Source of the DNA: Candidatus Delongbacteria bacterium
GTDB taxonomy: Bacteria > Delongbacteria > UBA4055
NCBI GenBank assembly: GCA_027858795.1
Contig: JAQICF010000067.1
Span: 1 to 21,840, forward strand
DNA length: 21,840 nt
Direction: 5' to 3'
Shown here: one piece after another, positions 16,394 to 21,840 of the stretch
Layout: each line of letters begins with the position of its first letter
Position numbering within the stretch: the stretch's first letter is position 1
Notes under the pieces: generated by a model
What the model was told of the DNA's origin: nothing
The model's database searches: none
Seen by the model: only the letters and a program-made list of their open reading frames with translations
Made by a program: the position numbers and the translations under genes

Positions 16394-16396
16394 GTT
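16383..16396. promoter_or_regulatory. palindromic candidate operator over the cassette -35
   Basis: AACTTG-TG-CAAGTT is a perfect 6-base inverted repeat covering the -35 hexamer. A dimeric HTH repressor bound here would block the promoter, as expected for autoregulation by the cassette's YgiT/HTH protein. Binding is inferred. Confidence 0.5.
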
Positions 16397-16530
16397 TTAT
16401 TTTTATCCAGAAATATAGTTCGTCATATTTAAATAATTTGTATAAAAACAAAGCGTTCTATCTATATTTTATCCTTTCAAGAAACACTTTTATATTCTAT
16501 ATTTAACAATAGTATATAAATGGAATAACA

Positions 16531-17178
16531 ATGACAGAAAACTTGCTTGGAACAGGTCACTTATTTAAGTATGAGACCGATCTATATCTGAAAGGATATA
16601 AACATATCGCAGGTGTGGATGAAGCTGGAAGAGGCCCTTTGTCAGGTCCTGTGGTAGCAGCTGCAGTGATATTCAAACAAGGAGTAGCAATTGAGGGAGT
16701 TAATGACTCTAAAAAAGTATCTCCGAAGAAACGAGAACGGCTTTTCTACGAAATAAGAAAACATGCTGTTGCTTATGCAGTTGGAATAGTATCTCATCAT
16801 AGGATTGACGATATTGATATACTTAGAGCCACTTTTGAAGCTATGAAATTAGCTGTAAGTAAATTAAGCACTAAACCTGACTTTATCTTAGTAGATGGCA
16901 GAGATGAACCCTTTGCGACTAAAGAACAAATGAGTATTATCAAGGGAGACAGCTTATCGTACTCCATAGCTGCTGCTTCGATCATTGCTAAAGTCACCAG
17001 AGATAAGATCATGAATTTCTACGATAAGAAATATCCAATGTACGGATTCTCACATAACAAAGGTTATGCAACAGCAGATCATATTGAGGCAATAAAAAAA
17101 TATGGTCGATGCGAAATTCATAGAAAAACATTTAGATTACAATTTGAAAAAGACAGACAGTTATATTTAGACTTATAA
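16531..17178 (+). CDS. rnhB: ribonuclease HII
   Basis: Removes ribonucleotides embedded in DNA and RNA from RNA-DNA hybrids (cytoplasmic, Mn/Mg-dependent). The protein is 215 residues, normal length. The signature IAGVDEAGRGPLSGPVVAAAV places the catalytic Asp30 and Glu31; further acidic residues occur in FILVDGRDEP and in the TRDKIM helix after the SIAAASIIAK block. GYATADHIEAIKKYG and HRKTFRL near the C-terminus are also family-typical. A GGA lies 9 bases before ATG 16531. It is the first gene of a plus-strand run, divergent from the zinc-finger cassette across about 130 bases. No strong promoter stands out in that gap on the plus strand. A glycosyltransferase gene follows after 47 bases. 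Confidence 0.96.
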   Translation: MTENLLGTGHLFKYETDLYLKGYKHIAGVDEAGRGPLSGPVVAAAVIFKQGVAIEGVNDSKKVSPKKRERLFYEIRKHAVAYAVGIVSHHRIDDIDILRATFEAMKLAVSKLSTKPDFILVDGRDEPFATKEQMSIIKGDSLSYSIAAASIIAKVTRDKIMNFYDKKYPMYGFSHNKGYATADHIEAIKKYGRCEIHRKTFRLQFEKDRQLYLDL

Positions 17179-17225
17179 TAAAGTCCAAATTTGTGTTTAA
17201 TATTTAGATTTATAGGAATAAAAAA

Positions 17226-18380
17226 ATGCTTTATTTATATCTGATCGTATTACTAAACGCCCTAATTTACATCTTCTACATACACAAATTCATTAAAGGA
17301 TTGTCAAAATTACCGAATGAACAAATATTTAATATTGATGATTCTCAATTACCGTCAGTTACGATTTTAGTACCTGCTAGAAATGAAGAAAATTATATTG
17401 AAAGAACTTTGATCTCTCTGTTATATCAAGATTATCCAAACGATAAATTTCGCATTATTGCAATTGATGACAGATCTAAAGATCGTACAGGAGAAATACT
17501 TGACTCTTTGAAAGTAAATTCCACCAATGTTGATGTAATTCACATAACGGAAGTACCTTTAAATGTTTCACCAAAGAAAAATGCGATACTTACTGCTGTG
17601 AAAGAATGTAAGACCGATTATATTCTTACTACGGACGGTGACTGCTTACATCATAAATTGTGGCTGAGATCCATGGTAAATCCAATCATTGGGTCAACTG
17701 ATGAGAATATCGGTATTGTAGCAGGAATGACTATTTTTGTGAAAGATAAATATTCTTCTGCCTGGGAAAAAACTTGGCAATCTATGCAAAATATCGATTA
17801 TATTTCTCATTCATTGTTAGCTGCAGGAGCAATTGGTTGTGATAGAGGATTCACAGCGAATGGTAGTAATCTGTTGGTAAAAAAAGAATTATATAACGAT
17901 ACTGAAAATGTTAAATCAAATGTGATATCCGGAGATGATTTCTTTATCATCCAACAAGCGGAAAAAGCCGGGTATAAAATACGATTTGCACTTAACGATG
18001 AATCAGTAGTTCACAGCTATCCGGTCGACACAATTGAGGGATTGGTTGATCAAAGAGCAAGATGGGCATCAAAAACCACAAGCGCTTCAAGGTTCGTATT
18101 TGTATTCGCATTAAATACATTTATATTTTACATTGGATTAATTCTACTATTTATTTTGGCAATATTCAATCAGGTACCTTTTAAAATATTCATATCTCTT
18201 TTTGCATTAAAGATAATTCCAGAGACAATATTTTTGTTTTACGGCTTTGGTAGAATGGGATTTGAACTTAAAAACAAATATTATATACTTTTACAGATAT
18301 TTCACATACCTTTCAACTTGTATGCAGCATTAAAAGGGAGGTTTCTCGGATTCAAATGGAAAGGAATAAATTATAAATAG
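17226..18380 (+). CDS. membrane-anchored family 2 glycosyltransferase
   Basis: 384 residues. An N-terminal hydrophobic helix (1-20) anchors a GT-A catalytic domain: LPSVTILVPARNEENYIERT (42-61), nucleotide-sugar Asp pair AIDDRSKD (79-86), DXD-type TTDGDC (135-140), acceptor-site SGDDFF, and a QRARW motif typical of processive or polyprenyl-type GT2 enzymes. Two to three C-terminal membrane helices follow (about 293-345). Similar proteins add sugars to lipid carriers or build surface polysaccharides and glycolipids; the substrate cannot be read from sequence. AGGAA precedes ATG 17226. It sits between rnhB and der with 47- and 45-base gaps, each with a good ribosome binding site, so one operon is plausible. 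Confidence 0.88.
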   Translation: MLYLYLIVLLNALIYIFYIHKFIKGLSKLPNEQIFNIDDSQLPSVTILVPARNEENYIERTLISLLYQDYPNDKFRIIAIDDRSKDRTGEILDSLKVNSTNVDVIHITEVPLNVSPKKNAILTAVKECKTDYILTTDGDCLHHKLWLRSMVNPIIGSTDENIGIVAGMTIFVKDKYSSAWEKTWQSMQNIDYISHSLLAAGAIGCDRGFTANGSNLLVKKELYNDTENVKSNVISGDDFFIIQQAEKAGYKIRFALNDESVVHSYPVDTIEGLVDQRARWASKTTSASRFVFVFALNTFIFYIGLILLFILAIFNQVPFKIFISLFALKIIPETIFLFYGFGRMGFELKNKYYILLQIFHIPFNLYAALKGRFLGFKWKGINYK

Positions 18381-18425
18381 ATTTAAGAATAAAAATTATC
18401 AATTAAATAAACAATTAGGAATATC

Positions 18426-19751
18426 ATGGCAATGAGTAACGTAGTAGCGATCGTAGGAAGACCGAATATTGGCAAATCAACTCTTTTCAACAGACTTACT
18501 AAAACAAGAGAAGCGATCGTTGATAATACATATGGTGTTACAAGAGATAGAAAATATGGTCCAGTAGAATGGGATGGAAGAACATTCTCATTAATTGACA
18601 CAGGTGGATTTGTACCTGACACTAAAGAATTTTTTGAAAGTATGATAAATACTCAAATTGAAATAGCACTTGATGAAGCTGAGCATATTATCTTCTTACT
18701 TGATGTTGAAACAGGAATAACTGCAATAGATCAGGAAATTGCAAATAAACTGAAGAAATCCGGTAAAAGAGTAACTTGTGCGGTAAATAAAGTCGATAAC
18801 GATAGAAGAGAAGATGATGTCGTCGAATTTTACAATCTTGGTTTAGGTGATCCAATAGGAGTATCAGCATTGGGTGGTAGAAATGTTGGAAATATGCTTG
18901 ATACTGTTACTGATCACATTATTCCAGATAGTGAGGTCGTGGAAGATGAAGATCATCGATTAAAGATTGCAATTATTGGTAAACCAAATGTTGGAAAATC
19001 ATCACTTGTTAATGCTTATCTTAAACAGGATAAAATGATCGTTTCTGATATACCCGGAACGACAAGAGACTCGGTTGACTCGGTTCTTAATTATAAAAAT
19101 GAAGAAATTCTTTTAATTGATACTGCTGGTTTAAGAAAAAAGAAAAAAATCAGAGAAAATATTGAATTTTACTCTTTGGTGAGAACACTGAAAGCTATTG
19201 AAAGAACTGATATTGTAATACTGATGCTCGATGCTCTTGATGGTGTGACACGACAAGATATTGAAATTCTTTTGGAAGCAAAAAAATCTCAGAACGGAAT
19301 TATCATCGCTGTCAACAAATGGGATCTGGTAGATGACAAATCAACTAATAGTGCAAGAGATTATGAGAAGGCTTTAAGAAAAGAACTTGAATGGATTCCT
19401 TATATTGCTGTTAAGTTTATTTCTGTTTTGAATAAGCAGAGATTGTTAAAATTACTTGACCTGTCATATGAGATAAAAGAAAGAAAACATCTGAGAATTT
19501 CCACTTCAAAATTAAATGATTATATATCAAAAGTAATAAAGAGAACGACACCACCGACTTCTGGTAATATCATTATTAAAATCAAATATGTAACTCAACC
19601 AGCTGTTGATCCTCCTGTCTTTACATTTTTTCTTAATGAACCTGATCATTTGAGAGATAATTATAAAAAATTTCTTGAACGAAAAATTCGTGAAGAATAT
19701 GGATTTGATGGTGTACCGATCATAATGAAATTCTTGCAAACAGGAAATTAA
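18426..19751 (+). CDS. der: ribosome assembly GTPase Der (EngA)
   Basis: An essential double-GTPase factor for maturation of the 50S subunit. 441 residues, full length. The first G domain has GRPNIGKST (11-19), DTGG (58-61) and NKVD (121-124). The second has GKPNVGKSS (185-193), DTAGL (232-236) and NKWD (297-300). A KH-like C-terminal domain (about 355-441) ends with the characteristic VPIIMKF. ATG 18426 has AGGAA six bases upstream; an ATG two codons later is less well spaced. The stop codon abuts the first of two 19-base direct repeats. All G motifs are intact, so it should be functional. Confidence 0.97.
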   Translation: MAMSNVVAIVGRPNIGKSTLFNRLTKTREAIVDNTYGVTRDRKYGPVEWDGRTFSLIDTGGFVPDTKEFFESMINTQIEIALDEAEHIIFLLDVETGITAIDQEIANKLKKSGKRVTCAVNKVDNDRREDDVVEFYNLGLGDPIGVSALGGRNVGNMLDTVTDHIIPDSEVVEDEDHRLKIAIIGKPNVGKSSLVNAYLKQDKMIVSDIPGTTRDSVDSVLNYKNEEILLIDTAGLRKKKKIRENIEFYSLVRTLKAIERTDIVILMLDALDGVTRQDIEILLEAKKSQNGIIIAVNKWDLVDDKSTNSARDYEKALRKELEWIPYIAVKFISVLNKQRLLKLLDLSYEIKERKHLRISTSKLNDYISKVIKRTTPPTSGNIIIKIKYVTQPAVDPPVFTFFLNEPDHLRDNYKKFLERKIREEYGFDGVPIIMKFLQTGN

Positions 19752-19770
19752 TATTACATCTTAAATTGTA
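19752..19770 (+). repeat. direct repeat copy 1 (19 nt) after der
   Basis: TATTACATCTTAAATTGTA, directly after the der stop codon, identical to the copy at 19788. Each copy contains TACA-8-TGTA dyad symmetry. Confidence 0.85.
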
Positions 19771-19787
19771 TAGCAGTATATTATAAC

Positions 19788-19806
19788 TATTACATCTTAA
19801 ATTGTA
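19788..19806 (+). repeat. direct repeat copy 2 (19 nt) before the response regulator
   Basis: An identical second copy, 36 bases after the first start and 14 bases before the response-regulator start codon. The spacing and dyad symmetry would suit a pair of protein-binding sites, but an accidental local duplication is equally possible. Confidence 0.85.
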
Positions 19807-19819
19807 AATAAGGTATGTT

Positions 19820-20524
19820 ATGAGTGATATTGAAAAAAAAGATATAACTATCATGGTAGTTGATGATGAAGCTATCAATTTACAAATAATAGATGGAATG
19901 ATAAAGTTAGAAAATTATAATACCATACTAATATCTGACTCCTCAGAAGTTTTAAGTATGGCAGAAACAAATAAACCTGACATCATCTTACTTGATGTTG
20001 ATATGCCTGGTAAAGATGGATTTGTTGTTTGTAAAGAATTAAAAACAAATCTAGAAACTAAAAACATACCAATCCTCTTTTTATCCGGCAGATCTACTAC
20101 TGAATCTATCTTAGAGGGATTGAAAATCGGTGGTGTTGATTATATAACCAAACCTTTTAATGCTCCTGAACTTTTGGCACGAGTTAATACTCATCTTAAA
20201 TTAAAATTTACAACAGACAAACTAATTGAAATGGAAAATTTAAAAGCTTTGCATGCTGCTATGGTAACTCAGAATCATATTCTAAATCAATTAACAACAT
20301 CTGTACTGGGACAAATAGAAATTGGTAGGATATTGATCTCAAAACAAAATGAAGATTGTGGGAATGATCTAAAAGATTGCTTTGATTCGATGGAAAAAGC
20401 ATCAATTGAAATGAATTCGATCATTCAGAAATTTAAGAATATCCAAACAATAGAATATATAAAGTATTCAAACCACACTAATATGCTTGACCTTGACAAA
20501 TCTTCTTTTCCGGAAAAGGATTAA
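19820..20524 (+). CDS. response regulator fused to a histidine-kinase-like dimerization segment
   Basis: 234 residues. The receiver domain (about 8-128) is complete: acidic pocket DDE (15-17), phospho-acceptor Asp59 in ILLDVDMPGKDG, Ser89, and Lys111 in YITKPF. It is followed not by a DNA-binding domain but by a helical segment (about 130-205) with AAMVTQNHILNQLTTSVLGQIEIG. That resembles the DHp helix of histidine kinases whose H-box reads NHxxNQPL; His153 would be the conserved His. No ATP-binding (HATPase) domain follows; the remainder is short and polar. It may be a phosphorelay intermediate or a trimmed hybrid kinase. AAGGT precedes the ATG. The next gene starts three bases after its stop. 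Confidence 0.82.
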   Translation: MSDIEKKDITIMVVDDEAINLQIIDGMIKLENYNTILISDSSEVLSMAETNKPDIILLDVDMPGKDGFVVCKELKTNLETKNIPILFLSGRSTTESILEGLKIGGVDYITKPFNAPELLARVNTHLKLKFTTDKLIEMENLKALHAAMVTQNHILNQLTTSVLGQIEIGRILISKQNEDCGNDLKDCFDSMEKASIEMNSIIQKFKNIQTIEYIKYSNHTNMLDLDKSSFPEKD

Positions 20525-20527
20525 TTT

Positions 20528-21253
20528 ATGCAAGGAATGATTTTAGCAGCAGGATTTGGTACTAGATTAGCACCATATACTGATAATTGCCCCAAAGCTT
20601 TAGTACCTTTGAACAATAGACCTCTTTTAGGTTACATTATAGATAAATATATAGCTTCTGGAATTACTGATATTGTGATAAATGCACATTATTTATCTAA
20701 TCAAATTATTGATTTTGTTAAAAGTAATAATTTTAATGCTGAAATAAAAGTAATTGTGGAAAAAGACATCTTAGGTACCGGTGGTGGAATTTTCAATATG
20801 TTGGAATATATCACTGATGAAGATTTCTTTGTTTATAATACTGACGTTATCAGTAGTATTGATCTTAAAAATCTAATGAATTTTCATAAACAGAATTCTC
20901 CACTGGCTACAATGGTTATGCAGGATAGAGAAACTTTTAATCAAGTTGTTATCGATAACAAAGAACATTTCTGCGGCTTAAAGTACGTTAAGACCGGCAA
21001 AGAGATAATTACAAAACAACCGGTTGAACCATATAAGCTCCTTGCTTTCAGTGGTATTCATGTTATTAATAAAAATATCTATAAATATAAAAGTACTGAA
21101 AAAGAATTTTCTATTATCAGTACTTATTTAGACGCGGTTAAAAATAGTGAAAGTATTTTATCTTATCATCCAGACATTTACTGGAAGGATGTAGGTACAA
21201 TTAAAAAGCTCAGAGAAGCAGAAAAATACCTTACTTCATTGCATCAACAATAG
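20528..21253 (+). CDS. nucleoside-diphosphate-sugar pyrophosphorylase family protein
   Basis: 241 residues of the GT-A nucleotidyltransferase family: MILAAGFGTRLAPYT followed by PKALVPL (the G-x-G-T-R-...-P-K NTP-binding signature), LGTGGGIFNM, and YNTDVISSIDL for the metal-binding Asp. The short length without a C-terminal beta-helix resembles MurU/HddC-type enzymes, which activate MurNAc-1-P or a heptose/mannose-1-P to the UDP/GDP sugar; the sugar cannot be decided. It starts three bases after the response-regulator stop, with AAAAGGA upstream, so it is translationally linked to it. Its last 23 bases overlap the convergent thioredoxin gene. A supply role for surface polysaccharide or cell-wall recycling is likely. 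Confidence 0.9.
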   Translation: MQGMILAAGFGTRLAPYTDNCPKALVPLNNRPLLGYIIDKYIASGITDIVINAHYLSNQIIDFVKSNNFNAEIKVIVEKDILGTGGGIFNMLEYITDEDFFVYNTDVISSIDLKNLMNFHKQNSPLATMVMQDRETFNQVVIDNKEHFCGLKYVKTGKEIITKQPVEPYKLLAFSGIHVINKNIYKYKSTEKEFSIISTYLDAVKNSESILSYHPDIYWKDVGTIKKLREAEKYLTSLHQQ

Positions 21254-21551
21254 CCATTATCTTAGCCTTTGGAACTAAACCAATGATCATGTCCATAACT
21301 TTGCCATCTTTGAAAAATAAAGTTGAAGGAACAGAAAGAATACCGTATTCTGCAGCAATAGGTCCGTCAGTATCAATATCCACATGAGTAACTTTCACAT
21401 CAGCGTTCTCATTGGCTATTTCATCAATTATTGGATCTAATTTCTTACATGGTCCACACCATACAGCACCAAATTTTACTATAGTTAACTTTGACTCTTT
21501 CATTACTTCTTCTTCAAAATTCTTTTGATTGACATGAATTACATTTGCCAT
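21231..21551 (-). CDS. trxA: thioredoxin
   Basis: 106 residues, standard thioredoxin length, cytoplasmic (no signal). The active site WCGPC is at 31-35, preceded by LTIVKFGAVW; the cis-proline loop is SVPSTLFF and the C-terminal helix is intact. ATG 21551 is chosen because GGAG lies eight bases upstream; the frame is open for 13 further codons but these overlap the preceding gene and lack a better site. It starts 19 bases after the stop of another thioredoxin-fold gene, so the two form an operon. It ends 23 bases inside the convergent nucleotidyltransferase gene, leaving no room for a separate terminator. The symbol trxA is by family resemblance. Confidence 0.93.
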   Translation of the reverse strand: MANVIHVNQKNFEEEVMKESKLTIVKFGAVWCGPCKKLDPIIDEIANENADVKVTHVDIDTDGPIAAEYGILSVPSTLFFKDGKVMDMIIGLVPKAKIMAIVDAMK

Positions 21552-21570
21552 TTTATTCTCCGTTAATCTT

Positions 21571-21840
21571 TTATTTATTCTCTTTAACAATACTTTTCAT
21601 TTTTTTCAACATTCTTTCACCCTCTACCAGTCCTTGTATTTTCTTTACTACAGTTCCTGTTTCATCTATGAATAGAATCAAAGGAATGTTTGTCGCACCA
21701 TACTCTTTATACTGGTTGATATACTTCTTGGAAAATTCACTATCTTTGTCTGAAAAGTCAAGTTTAATTGAAACAAAGTTTTTATCAGCAAATTCTATTA
21801 CTTCTGCCTGATTCCATGTCACTTTATCCAGTTCGATACA
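21571..21840 (-). CDS. thioredoxin-fold protein, N-terminus cut by window edge
   Basis: The frame is open to the right edge: upstream of a GTG at 21822 it continues KDLEIC backwards to position 21840, so the true start lies outside. The visible 90 residues begin with a Cys that is probably the second Cys of a CxxC motif, followed by IELDKVTWNQAEVIEFADKN, then FVSIKLDFS, and the cis-Pro region TNIPLILFIDETG. This is the pattern of thioredoxin_7/DsbD C-terminal-like domains (TW...EV...FV..K.D). It may therefore be the end of a DsbD-type transmembrane reductase or a free periplasmic thioredoxin-like protein. It is followed at 19 bases by thioredoxin, fitting an electron-transfer pair. Confidence 0.8.
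   Translation of the reverse strand, partial: CIELDKVTWNQAEVIEFADKNFVSIKLDFSDKDSEFSKKYINQYKEYGATNIPLILFIDETGTVVKKIQGLVEGERMLKKMKSIVKENK

Noticed and set aside
21552..21590. Longer N-terminus for thioredoxin
   Set aside because: It would overlap the preceding gene, and the extra 13 residues are not thioredoxin-like; GGAG points to 21551.

Overview
The window is AT-rich throughout (roughly 30% GC by eye), with densely packed genes and short intergenic gaps. No stretch over 300 bases lacks a gene. The gene set points to a Gram-negative (diderm) bacterium: periplasmic SurA-type foldases, lipoproteins with lipoboxes, thioredoxin-fold envelope proteins and a eukaryotic-type GlnRS. Most genes have good Shine-Dalgarno sites (AGGAG/AAGGA), and promoters look like TTGACA-17-TATATT. 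That argues against a typical Bacteroidota genome, where SD sites are weak and promoters follow a different consensus. A deep-branching relative of the Fibrobacterota-Chlorobi-Bacteroidota group is my best guess, but the sequence alone does not settle this.

Layout. (1) 1-4098, minus: three consecutive parvulin-type foldase genes (lipoprotein, exported protein, SurA-like), the last running off the left edge. They form an outer-membrane-protein chaperone operon with its own promoter. (2) 4221-7928: divergent glnS (minus, with terminator) and tyrS (plus), the latter followed by a small ankyrin-like lipoprotein. (3) 7936-10760: a small membrane protein, then a clearly delimited four-gene minus operon (promoter 10732-10760, terminator 8478-8499). 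It encodes a DUF2089-type zinc-ribbon protein, a DUF4097-type repeat protein, a membrane protein and a SHOCT-like protein; three of the four carry the same short helical hairpin. (4) 10824-12781, minus: hslO (Hsp33) and a YitT-family membrane protein, with terminator and promoter. (5) 12864-16396, minus: an accessory islet. It holds an orphan HsdR-like helicase lacking its nuclease domain and a proper start, then a tightly overlapping three-gene cassette (unknown possible toxin, YgiT-type zinc-finger/HTH protein, DUF6941-like protein). A palindrome sits on the cassette promoter. (6) 16531-21253, plus: rnhB, a membrane glycosyltransferase, der, a response regulator fused to a histidine-kinase-like dimerization segment, and a sugar-nucleotidyltransferase. 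(7) 21231-21840, minus: thioredoxin and a second thioredoxin-fold protein cut by the right edge within its CxxC motif.

Most of the window is housekeeping (translation, envelope biogenesis, redox/chaperone, ribosome assembly). The parts most likely to hold something undescribed are the shared-hairpin DUF2089/DUF4097 operon and the zinc-finger cassette beside the truncated HsdR. I saw no tRNA, rRNA, CRISPR array, insertion sequence or phage integrase.
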